Source: Bacillus sp. OV166
Lineage (GTDB): Bacteria > Bacillota > Bacilli > Bacillales > Cytobacillaceae
DNA length: 64,000 nucleotides
Direction of reading: 5' to 3'
Assembly: GCF_900177675.1 (NCBI RefSeq)
Contig: NZ_FXWM01000001.1
Span: 5,403,001-5,467,000 of the forward strand
Below the pieces are notes generated by a model, which saw only the letters and a program-made list of their open reading frames with translations, did not search any database and had not been told where the DNA came from. Numbering within the stretch: position 1 is the stretch's first letter; each line of letters starts with the position of its first letter. Shown one piece after another: positions 42,700 through 49,919 of the stretch. The translations under genes were made by a program, and so were the position numbers.

Positions 42700-43671
42700 A
42701 TGCAATATCCATTATCACCAGATGTCAAACCAGAATTTTGTACCACCGGGACCTTTATGCGATTACCTTCACAAAGAGAAAATGTGAAATTGGCAATCGT
42801 TGGTGTGCCGTTTGATACAGCGGCCTCATTCCGTGTTGGGGCTCGGTTCGCACCTCAAGCCATCCGTCAAGCTTCAATGACCTTATTTCCTTATCATCCG
42901 ATTCACAAGGTCTATCCTTTTGATGCTTGCAATGCGATTGATATTGGTGATGTTTCCGTCATTCCCCATAATATCCATCGAAGCTATGAGATAATTGAAA
43001 AGGCAATGATGGACTTAATGGAAAAGGGGATAATCCCAATTGGGCTTGGAGGGGATCATTCCGTTACATTAGCCAATCTTCGTGCTGCTGCAAAAATACA
43101 TGGTCCTGTAGCCTTAATCCATCTTGATTCCCATACAGATACATGGGATACGTATTATGAAGAAAAATATTGGCATGGTTCCCCATTCATCCGTGCATAT
43201 GAAGAGAATCTCCTCATTCCAGATAAAGTTTTTCAGGTAGGAATTCGAGGAACCCTTAATCATCCAGGAGATATCGATGCAAGCACAGATCTGGGATATC
43301 ATGTTATTACAACCCCCGAGCTAAAGGAACGGGGCATAGGGAATGTAATAGCTGAAATAAAAGAAAAAATTGGTGACACCCCTTGTTTCCTTAGCTTTGA
43401 TATCGATTTTGTTGATCCATCATGTGCTCCTGGAACGGGTACACTAGAAGTCGGTGGTTTAAATAGCTTTGAAACATTGCAAATTATCCGCTCATTAACT
43501 GATTTTAATTTTATCGGTTTTGACTTAGTAGAGGTGTTGCCTCCCTATGATCCAACTCAAATTACTTCCTTGCTTGCTGCTACCATCATTCATGAATTTG
43601 CCAGCCTCGTAGCACTTAAAATTAATAAAGATTCATTAATTCTTTGTTCAACCAACAATAATTCCTTATAA
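42700..43671 (+). CDS. speB: agmatinase (ureohydrolase)
   Basis: 323 aa, ATG after GTGGGGGAATTTTAG. Binuclear manganese ureohydrolase: GGDHSVTL, HLDSHTDTWD and SFDIDFVDPSCAPGTGT supply the metal-binding His and Asp residues; GVPFDTAASFRVGARFAPQAI is at the N-terminus. It splits agmatine to putrescine and urea, feeding the aminotransferase pathway. The related guanidinobutyrase, which would give GABA directly, cannot be excluded by eye and would also fit the locus. Sigma-54 driven and divergent from puuP. Confidence 0.85.
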   Translation: MQYPLSPDVKPEFCTTGTFMRLPSQRENVKLAIVGVPFDTAASFRVGARFAPQAIRQASMTLFPYHPIHKVYPFDACNAIDIGDVSVIPHNIHRSYEIIEKAMMDLMEKGIIPIGLGGDHSVTLANLRAAAKIHGPVALIHLDSHTDTWDTYYEEKYWHGSPFIRAYEENLLIPDKVFQVGIRGTLNHPGDIDASTDLGYHVITTPELKERGIGNVIAEIKEKIGDTPCFLSFDIDFVDPSCAPGTGTLEVGGLNSFETLQIIRSLTDFNFIGFDLVEVLPPYDPTQITSLLAATIIHEFASLVALKINKDSLILCSTNNNSL

Positions 43672-43676
43672 AAGCA

Positions 43677-43716
43677 AAAAGCAGTGGGTTCCATTTTTAG
43701 GAATCCACTGCTTTTG
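43677..43716. terminator. terminator of speB, possibly bidirectional
   Basis: AAAAGCAGTGGGTTCC (43677-43692) / GGAATCCACTGCTTTT (43700-43715). The stem core GCAGTGG.TTC repeats the puuP terminator. T-rich on both sides. Confidence 0.8.
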
Positions 43717-43754
43717 TGTAAACAATTATTTTTTGGGAAAGCTAGTTTTAATAA

Positions 43755-44357
43755 TTACTTCGCGAAACGATGGTTTCCGATCGTAACCGTTACTTCACGT
43801 GAAAAGACCCACTTACTTACTGCTGTTTTTGGATTATAGAAGAATAATGATCCTTTTCCTTGCCCTCTGAAAGCAAGTGCTTCATTTACAGCTCTTTTCG
43901 AAGCAGCATCAGCCGCTTGGTTAATCGTACCATTTTTGACAGGCGTGAATGCATAATAGCCATTAGACTTCTGATATACTACTCCATTAACGGTGTTCGG
44001 GAAATCAGGGCTGGCTACACGGTTAAGAATAACCGTTGCTACTGCTACTTTACCAGCATACGGCTCACCTACTGCCTCAGCACGGACTAGTCTAGCAATC
44101 AAGTCTTTTTCTGCTGCTGTAATAGCAGAGTTCGGGATTACTAGATTTGTTCCTGCATATAAAAGACTGCCAGTTTTATTGTTTGCTTTTAATAGACTAT
44201 TAACAGGTACACCGTACTTCGCTGCAATTTTCCAATAGGTTTCACCCGATTGTACTTTATGCGTGGTTGTTGCCGCTTCTGTTGTTCCATTTAACGTAAA
44301 GGCTGACATTGATAAGATTAGGCCGGTAGCAATTATTAGCTTTTTAAGTTTATTCAT
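43755..44357 (-). CDS. secreted LysM cell-wall hydrolase (SleB/CwlJ-like)
   Basis: 200 aa from ATG 44357 (GGAGG eight bases upstream); an upstream extension to 44492 lacks a ribosome site. Signal peptide MNKLKKLIIATGLILSMSAF ending near TEAA, one LysM domain (HKVQSGETYWKIAAKYGVPV), then a hydrolase_2 domain (ARLVRAEAVGEPYAGKVAVA, the catalytic Glu in RAEA, VILNRVASPDFPNTVNGVVY, FTPVKNGTI). Such enzymes cut peptidoglycan in the spore cortex or during growth. It is monocistronic. Confidence 0.88.
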   Translation of the reverse strand: MNKLKKLIIATGLILSMSAFTLNGTTEAATTTHKVQSGETYWKIAAKYGVPVNSLLKANNKTGSLLYAGTNLVIPNSAITAAEKDLIARLVRAEAVGEPYAGKVAVATVILNRVASPDFPNTVNGVVYQKSNGYYAFTPVKNGTINQAADAASKRAVNEALAFRGQGKGSLFFYNPKTAVSKWVFSREVTVTIGNHRFAK

Positions 44358-44721
44358 ATTAATACCTCCAATTTTTGTGTGCGCTTCTCTACTATTAAGG
44401 CTAACAGGTGTAACATTCCAATTCATTAACCAAAAAGTGGTAAGGCATTTTTGGCTAAGACAGCGCCCACCATGAAGGTATTTCTCTACCAAATGGAATA
44501 ATCTTCTACTTTTTAATATTTTCCACTAAATGGACTTGATGGATATGATAGGATTTATTATTACAATCTGTTTCAGGCATGTAACATTCATAAAAGGCAT
44601 AATGTCCGATTTAACATCGGTTATTCACCAAATTGACATTATATCCCTTGAATTCATACAGGATTTCACACCTAACTTTGGTAATAATATAAGAGAGGTT
44701 AATAAAAGGAGGCTATTTTAT

Positions 44722-45168
44722 ATGGAAAATCAGTTAGTCAGCATACTTAACAAACAAATTGCAAACTGGTCTGTCTTGTATACGAAGTTACATAACTATC
44801 ATTGGTATGTAAAAGGTGGACAATTTTTCACATTACATGTCAAATTTGAAGAGTTTTATAATGAAGCTGGCCTGCATGTTGACGAATTAGCCGAACGATT
44901 GCTAGCAATCGGTGGAAAACCGGCAGCTACGTTGAAAGAGTACTTAGAAATTTCATCTATTAAGGAAGCAACAGGTAATGAAACTGCTGATGAAATGGTT
45001 GAATCAGTCATCAATGACTTCTCTATTATCATTGGCGAACTTAAAGAAGGCATGAGCTTTGCGGATGAGAAGAACGATGAAACAACAGGAGACATGCTGC
45101 TTGCGATTCATTCGGGCCTTGAGAAGCATGTATGGATGCTAACTGCATTCTTAGGCAGATCCATTTAA
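44722..45168 (+). CDS. dps: Dps-family ferritin-like protein
   Basis: 148 aa from ATG 44722, with AAAGGAGG seven bases upstream; a longer frame from 44530 is rejected. Dps signature: [20 protein letters not shown] with the ferroxidase His, [20 protein letters not shown] with the Asp/Glu ligands, and a conserved [13 protein letters not shown] loop. It oxidises and stores iron and shields DNA from peroxide, as MrgA does. No convincing PerR box was found directly before it, although one lies before the next gene. Confidence 0.92.
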   Translation: MENQLVSILNKQIANWSVLYTKLHNYHWYVKGGQFFTLHVKFEEFYNEAGLHVDELAERLLAIGGKPAATLKEYLEISSIKEATGNETADEMVESVINDFSIIIGELKEGMSFADEKNDETTGDMLLAIHSGLEKHVWMLTAFLGRSI

Positions 45169-45184
45169 TTTTCATATGAGAAGC

Positions 45185-45214
45185 AAACAGTCCAACAATT
45201 TGTTGGACTGTTTT
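45185..45214 (+). terminator. dps terminator
   Basis: AAACAGTCCAACA (45185-45197) / TGTTGGACTGTTT (45201-45213) with a three-base loop, then TGTT. Confidence 0.8.
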
Positions 45215-45219
45215 GTTAT

Positions 45220-45234
45220 TTATAATAATTATCA
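45220..45234. promoter_or_regulatory. PerR/Fur-type operator
   Basis: TTATAATAATTATCA is a 7-1-7 inverted repeat. It differs by one base from the PerR consensus TTATAATNATTATAA and by one base from the Fur consensus TGATAATNATTATCA. It lies seven bases upstream of the -35 box of the next gene. Confidence 0.65.
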
Positions 45235-45241
45235 AAAAGTA

Positions 45242-45271
45242 TTGACTTTTATTTAACAATTCTACTATTAT
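45242..45271 (+). promoter_or_regulatory. promoter of the glutaredoxin-thioredoxin reductase gene
   Basis: TTGACT (45242-45247), 18 bases, TATTAT (45266-45271). Confidence 0.65.
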
Positions 45272-45307
45272 TAAACTAAAGATACTTACAAATTGGAGGT
45301 TTCCTAA

Positions 45308-46573
45308 ATGTCATCACCTGAAATTATCGTTTATAGCAGCACAGGCTGCCCATATTGTGAAAAAGTAAAAACATTCCTAAAAGATCAAGGCTTTGCATAT
45401 GAAGAGCGAAATGCTTCCATACATAAGGAATATTTTGATCAACTAAAGGAACGTAAAATTTATGGAACTCCTGCAACACTCATTAATGGAAAGCTGGTCC
45501 TTGGCTTTCAAGAGAAAAAATTCAATAAGCTGCTTGGATTATCCGAAGACTCTGCTTCCGCGGTAAGCAATTCAAAACCAGAAACCAGCGAAGAAAGTGC
45601 AGATACTATTTTCCAACCAGTTAATGAAAAAATTCTTGAAGACGTATATGATTTTGTCACCATCGGCGGCGGACCCGCAGGTGCTTCTGCTGCTGTTTAT
45701 GCTGCACGTGGGAAATTAAAAACACTTGTCATTGATAAAGCTCCAAAAGCAGGCACCCTAGCAATTACTCATAAAATTGCGAACTACCCAGGTGTGCGCG
45801 AAGAAGTTACAGGGCTTGAACTGTTAACAAGAATGCAGGCACAAGCAAAGAATTTTGGCGCGGACTTTGTTCGTTCCACTGTTCTATCGGTTGATTTTTC
45901 AGATGAAATCAAAAAAATTGAATTAGCTGAAGGAACGATCAAAGCTAAAAGTGTCTTCATTGGCGTTGGCGCAAAAGCTCCTTCTGGCAAGATTAAAGGC
46001 GAAGAGGAATTTACTGGACGGGGTGTAAGCTATTGTTCAACCTGCGATGCCGCCTTTTATCAAGACCGAGTTGTCGCGGTTGTTGGTGATAATGATGAAG
46101 CGATCCACGAGGCCGAAACATTGGCCAAGTATTGTAAAACAGTGAAATTGTTAATTCCAACTGAACTAAAAGGGGACGTGGATCTTTCTCAATTAGAAAA
46201 TAACTCAAAAGTTGAAATTTATAAACGTCACCGTGTAAGAGAAATTATTGGGACTGATAGTGTTGAGAAAATTGTCGTCCTTACTGATAAAAAGGAGGAA
46301 CAGGTATGGGATGTCGATGGAATATTCTTGTACCTCGGCGGGATGATGCCAGGAACGGACTTCTTAAAAGGTGCAGTTATGCGCGATGAAGAAGGCTATG
46401 TGATCGTAGATGAGTACCTGCGCACCAATATTGACGGCGTCTTTGCGGGCGGTGACGCAAGAAGAACACCAATTAAACAGGCAGTTATTTCAGCAGCTGA
46501 TGGGGCGATTGCGGCTTTAAGTGCCGAGCAGCACGTCAATAAACGCACGAAACTTCGACCGCAATATAGTTAA
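45308..46573 (+). CDS. glutaredoxin-thioredoxin reductase fusion protein
   Basis: 421 aa, ATG after TTGGAGGTTTCCTAA. Residues 1-80 form a glutaredoxin domain with active site CPYC (SSTGCPYCEKVKTFL) and the cis-proline GTPAT. After an acidic linker of about 40 residues comes a flavin reductase: FAD loop TIGGGPAGASAAVYAARGK, redox pair CSTC (SYCSTCDAAFYQD), the NAD region VVGDNDEAIHEAETLA and FAD-binding GVFAGGDARRT. So one chain carries reductase and acceptor domains, suggesting self-contained electron transfer from NAD(P)H to a protein or low-molecular thiol substrate. The NAD loop GDNDEA differs from the usual GGGDSA, so the electron donor may differ. Confidence 0.88.
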   Translation: MSSPEIIVYSSTGCPYCEKVKTFLKDQGFAYEERNASIHKEYFDQLKERKIYGTPATLINGKLVLGFQEKKFNKLLGLSEDSASAVSNSKPETSEESADTIFQPVNEKILEDVYDFVTIGGGPAGASAAVYAARGKLKTLVIDKAPKAGTLAITHKIANYPGVREEVTGLELLTRMQAQAKNFGADFVRSTVLSVDFSDEIKKIELAEGTIKAKSVFIGVGAKAPSGKIKGEEEFTGRGVSYCSTCDAAFYQDRVVAVVGDNDEAIHEAETLAKYCKTVKLLIPTELKGDVDLSQLENNSKVEIYKRHRVREIIGTDSVEKIVVLTDKKEEQVWDVDGIFLYLGGMMPGTDFLKGAVMRDEEGYVIVDEYLRTNIDGVFAGGDARRTPIKQAVISAADGAIAALSAEQHVNKRTKLRPQYS

Positions 46574-46579
46574 TCGTTC

Positions 46580-46609
46580 AAAAAAAGACGGCAGTTGCCG
46601 TCTTTTTTT
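46580..46609 (+). terminator. terminator of the fusion gene, bidirectional
   Basis: AAAAAAAGACGGC / GCCGTCTTTTTTT perfect stem with a four-base loop; the hydroxyacid dehydrogenase gene converges 12 bases away. Confidence 0.88.
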
Positions 46610-46620
46610 ACCTGATATAA

Positions 46621-47604
46621 TTAGACTAGAATTGTTTCTTTAACAACTCCATTAATAACATAAGAAGGTGCTTCGCCGTTTAATACCTTAACAATGTTTC
46701 CCGCTGCCATATTCGCCATGGCATCTCGTGCTTCAAAGGTAGCATTACCGATGTGTGGAGTTAATACAACGTTTTTCAGATTTTTCAATCCCTCACTAAT
46801 TTCAGGTTCAAATTCAAAGACGTCAATCCCTGCTCCTTCAATCTGTTTCTCTTCTAACGCTTTTATAAGTGCGGCTTCATCGACGATTGGTCCTCGTGCA
46901 CAGTTAATTAAATAAGCTGTTGATTTCATCATTTCAAATTGACTTGTGCTAAACATGTGTTTCATGGTTGGATTATAGGAACAATTTATGGTAATGAAAT
47001 CAGATTCAGCAACTAATTCATCAAAAGATACATATGTCGCGTTTAGTGCAATCTCAACTTGAGGACTTTTTCGACTTGGACTCGTATATAGAACCTTCAT
47101 GTCAAAAGCAGCGGCTCTTTTCGCAACAGCTTGACCAATTTGACCAAATCCGACAATCCCGATTGTTTTTCCAGATACTTCACGACCGCGAAAATAAAGA
47201 GGTGCCCATCCATTGAAGCCAACAGTACGGCATACTTCATCTCCTTCAACCACTCTTCTTGCTGATGCTAATAAAAGGGAAAACGTTAGGTCAGCGGTAG
47301 CAGCTGTCGATGCTATTGGTGTATTGGTGGTTGGTATTCCTTTGGAAGCTGCATAATCAAAATCAATATTATTATATCCGGCTCCATAGTTCGCAATAAT
47401 TTTTAAATGGGGTGCTTGGTCAATTACTTCCTTCGTTACAGTGGTAGATAATAAACTTAGAAGGGCATCCTTATCTTTGATGCGCTCTTTTAATTCTGCT
47501 TCAGTAATCAATTTCTCTCCTGTAAATACTTCAACTAAGTGATCCTTCGATAATAGTTCTAACCCCTTTTGGGGAATCTCACCTGCTACTAAAATTTTTG
47601 CCAT
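46621..47604 (-). CDS. D-isomer 2-hydroxyacid dehydrogenase (glyoxylate/glycerate type)
   Basis: 327 aa from ATG 47604 (GAGGTGTAAGG upstream); the frame upstream to 47643 is unlikely to be used. The fold: NYGAGYNNIDFDYAASKGIP, Rossmann loop GIVGFGQIGQAVAKRAAAF near 149-167, catalytic Arg in NCARGPIVDE, Glu in EFEPEI and His in TPHIGNAT. The family reduces glyoxylate, hydroxypyruvate or similar 2-keto acids. Its substrate is not apparent. It is monocistronic; the next genes upstream are degenerate or very small. Confidence 0.85.
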   Translation of the reverse strand: MAKILVAGEIPQKGLELLSKDHLVEVFTGEKLITEAELKERIKDKDALLSLLSTTVTKEVIDQAPHLKIIANYGAGYNNIDFDYAASKGIPTTNTPIASTAATADLTFSLLLASARRVVEGDEVCRTVGFNGWAPLYFRGREVSGKTIGIVGFGQIGQAVAKRAAAFDMKVLYTSPSRKSPQVEIALNATYVSFDELVAESDFITINCSYNPTMKHMFSTSQFEMMKSTAYLINCARGPIVDEAALIKALEEKQIEGAGIDVFEFEPEISEGLKNLKNVVLTPHIGNATFEARDAMANMAAGNIVKVLNGEAPSYVINGVVKETILV

Positions 47605-47665
47605 TGCCTTACACCTCTTCAGATATATGATGTTATTTTCCATGAATGCAAATAACTGTAATTAA

Positions 47666-47878
47666 TTATACTATAATAATATAAAGGAAAATATTAATTT
47701 TATTACAAGTGTATGTAAAAATAGGCCTGACTCTAAGATATACGCTTAGTGCCAGCCCTTTATTGGACACAAATCTTTTGAACTTACCTACTTTCAAAAC
47801 TGCAATAAAAAAGCCCATAAACATAAAAAACGTTTTTCGAAACCTCTTGTTGAATAGTAAGCGTATCATCTCACGCAT
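47666..47878 (-). CDS. small basic membrane protein, possibly degenerate
   Basis: 70 aa from ATG 47878 after AAAGGTGAGG. Starts MREMIRLLFNKRFRKTFFMF and ends with a hydrophobic tail; one or two spans are likely. It follows the AbrB-type pseudogene by 70 bases on the same strand and may be what is left of a decaying operon. Not recognised. Confidence 0.4.
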   Translation of the reverse strand: MREMIRLLFNKRFRKTFFMFMGFFIAVLKVGKFKRFVSNKGLALSVYLRVRPIFTYTCNKINIFLYIIIV

Positions 47879-47946
47879 CCTTGTCCTCACCTTTAATTGA
47901 CCACTCCACGGGACAAGCCTGCGTGGTTTTCTTCCAAACTTACAAC

Positions 47947-48228
47947 TTATTCTTTTTCCCCATCGTCTTCGATGTCTGTCTCTGTTTTTTCAAAAATTTC
48001 TTTGGCAATTTTCTCGAACCTTTTCGACTTGTTAAAAAAGAAATTAGCAAACTTGTTCATAATCTCTGATTTCACTAAAATTACTGTTCCCTTTCGTGCA
48101 TCACCAAAAACAACAAACTAATCTCCAGACTTAATCCCTAATTCCTCTCTTGCTTCCGATGGGATTACTAATTGTCCTCTTTCTCCCATACTCGTCGTTC
48201 CAAAAATCTTTCCATGATTCATCATCAT
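47947..48228 (-). pseudogene. AbrB/SpoVT-type regulator gene with a nonsense codon
   Basis: From ATG 48228 (GAGAGGTGAGTG upstream) the frame reads MMMNHGKIFGTTSMGERGQL then VIPSEAREELGIKSGD, TAG at codon 37, and continues in frame FVVFGDARKGTVILVKSEIM ... FEKTETDIEDDGEKE-stop. The first part is the swapped-hairpin AbrB DNA-binding domain (GQLVIPSEAREELGIKSGD). One base change (for example CAG or AAG to TAG) interrupts an otherwise intact 93-aa gene. The truncated product would lack the last strand of the DNA-binding domain. Confidence 0.8.
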
Positions 48229-48421
48229 CACTCACCTCTCCTCTGTCGGATAAATCATACTATTCATACCGACAATACCCTTCACAGATTATACATATGT
48301 CGATTTTATGACCTCTTGAAGTATGAATTTCATTCCTTTTTCTAATAGTCAACGTTTGTCCGTTTCACTAGCAATGCTTAATGCATACATTGTTATTAAA
48401 CAACTGAGGGAGGTGATTTCT

Positions 48422-48508
48422 ATGGGACATGGCGGAAGTAACAGCTTCGCGTTAATTGTTGTGTTGTTTATTTTATTAATCATTGTTGGAGCATCTTTTA
48501 TGTTCTAA
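48422..48508 (+). CDS. YjcZ-family sporulation peptide, 28 aa
   Basis: Reads MGHGGSNSFALIVVLFILLI ending VGASFMF, preceded by GAGGGAGGTGATTTCT. Glycine-rich N-terminus and one membrane span are typical of YjcZ/YhfH-like small proteins found in Bacillus spore formers. Role in spores inferred from the family; too short for most gene finders. Confidence 0.85.
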   Translation: MGHGGSNSFALIVVLFILLIIVGASFMF

Positions 48509-48539
48509 TTTAGTAGACACTTTAGAGGCTCTAAAGCAG

Positions 48540-48576
48540 AAAGAGCGGGAAACCATTGGTTTCACCGCTCTTTTTT
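48540..48576. terminator. terminator after the YjcZ gene
   Basis: AAAGAGCGG-GAAACC / GGTTTC-A-CCGCTCTTT followed by T; convergent with bdbC. Confidence 0.8.
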
Positions 48577-48590
48577 ATGGAAGTAAGGAT

Positions 48591-48995
48591 CTACTTTTTG
48601 CTGCGAGCTAAAATAATTAAGCTTACAGTAATAATCGTAAAAGCAATCAATGCTAATAACGGAATGGTAATAAAGCCAAGCCAGTTAATATAATCCTTTG
48701 AGCAAGGCACTCCGCTTGTACACATTTCAAACTGTTGTAAATAGGGGATTTTTTGTAATAACGTATGGTATCCTGCGATCAGCATCCCGATAATTGACAA
48801 TGGCAGCGCATATCTAAATATTCCTTTATCATTCCGGTAGACGGCAACCCCTAAGATGATTGCCAGCGGGTACATAAAGATCCTTTGGTACCAGCAAAGT
48901 GTACAAGGAATGAAATGCATAACCTCACTAAAATATAAACTGCCAAGTGTAGCAATGATGGCTGCAATCCAGGAGAGAAGTAAGGATTTATTCAT
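48591..48995 (-). CDS. bdbC: disulfide bond formation protein BdbC (DsbB-like)
   Basis: 134 aa from ATG 48995 (AAAGGTGAATAGA upstream, overlapping the bdbD stop by translational coupling). Four membrane spans, the quinone-side pair CTLC in PCTLCWYQRIF near residues 30-40 and the second pair Cys92/Cys98 in EMCTSGVPCSKD are as in DsbB. It reoxidises BdbD with menaquinone. B. subtilis uses the BdbC-BdbD pair for competence and secreted proteins. Confidence 0.92.
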   Translation of the reverse strand: MNKSLLLSWIAAIIATLGSLYFSEVMHFIPCTLCWYQRIFMYPLAIILGVAVYRNDKGIFRYALPLSIIGMLIAGYHTLLQKIPYLQQFEMCTSGVPCSKDYINWLGFITIPLLALIAFTIITVSLIILARSKK

Positions 48996-48996
48996 T

Positions 48997-49704
48997 CTAT
49001 TCACCTTTTGCGGCTTTCGCTACCATTTCTTTTAAGTCATCAATGGTTTGTCCCTCGAACTTTTCTCCATTAACAAAAATAGTTGGGGTTCCAGTAACAC
49101 CTAGTTTTTCAGCGTAATCCATATCCTTATCCCAAGCCTTATCAGACTTCTTGTCCTGGAAGTTTTTCACAACCTTATCGACGTCACGATCGCTAGCTAC
49201 TTCCTTCAATGTATCAACTAGGAAGTCTTCAGTAAAAAGATCCACTTTTTCATATTTGGTATCTTCCGGCTGCTTTTCGAATAATAGGTCATGGAATTTC
49301 CAAAACGTTTCATTACCGAGCTCTTGAAAAACTGATTCAGCAAACTTAGCTGAACGGGTAGAGTCCACATTGATGAACGAATCATTCATGAAATAAAATT
49401 TTGCCTTGCCGGTATCAACCAATTCCTTTTGGATAATTGGTACCACATTCTTGTCAAAATTTTTACAATTAGGGCATTTATAATCGCCAAATTCTATAAT
49501 CGAGACGGATGCTGATTTCTCTCCAAGGAATGGCTGATTGCTATAATCAATTTCAGTCCCTTTTGTTTCTTCTTGTTTTTTTGAATGATTTCCTAAGAAA
49601 ATGAAAGCCAAAATGAAAACCGCTACCAATCCGACTACCCAAAAGGTGAATGTAGTTGACGATGATTTTGCTTGATTTTTCTTATTGTTTTTGTTTTTTG
49701 CCAT
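48997..49704 (-). CDS. bdbD: thiol-disulfide oxidoreductase BdbD (DsbA-like)
   Basis: 235 aa, ATG after AAAGGAGACTATC. Lys/Asn-rich N-terminus and one membrane anchor (FTFWVVGLVAVFILAFIFLG), then a DsbA-type thioredoxin fold: EFGDYKCPNCKNFDKNVVP with the CPNC active site and cis-proline GTPTIFVNGEKFEG. It introduces disulfides into exported proteins; BdbC follows directly. Confidence 0.92.
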   Translation of the reverse strand: MAKNKNNKKNQAKSSSTTFTFWVVGLVAVFILAFIFLGNHSKKQEETKGTEIDYSNQPFLGEKSASVSIIEFGDYKCPNCKNFDKNVVPIIQKELVDTGKAKFYFMNDSFINVDSTRSAKFAESVFQELGNETFWKFHDLLFEKQPEDTKYEKVDLFTEDFLVDTLKEVASDRDVDKVVKNFQDKKSDKAWDKDMDYAEKLGVTGTPTIFVNGEKFEGQTIDDLKEMVAKAAKGE

Positions 49705-49871
49705 GATAGTCTCCTTTATATATTAAGGTAAGAATAGAACTTTTAATTCTAGATAGTATAAATATCACTTATCCTATTGAATAATGCAAATAAAAGGATT
49801 CTTTTATGTAATTTGAAAAAGTTAAGTTCCCAAATAGCGGCAATAGATTTTAGAAACACACAATACATCTA

Positions 49872-49911
49872 ATAAAGAGAACTGTACAATCTTGAATACA
49901 GTTCTCTTTAT
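49872..49911 (-). terminator. terminator of the ABC exporter operon
   Basis: ATAAAGAGAACTGTA (49872-49886) / TACAGTTCTCTTTAT (49897-49911), perfect 15-bp stem. Confidence 0.75.
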
Positions 49912-49919
49912 CTGACTAT

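Noticed and set aside
44530-44721. N-terminal extension of the Dps frame by 64 codons
   Set aside because: Dps proteins start at the helix MENQLVS; AAAGGAGG directly precedes ATG 44722.
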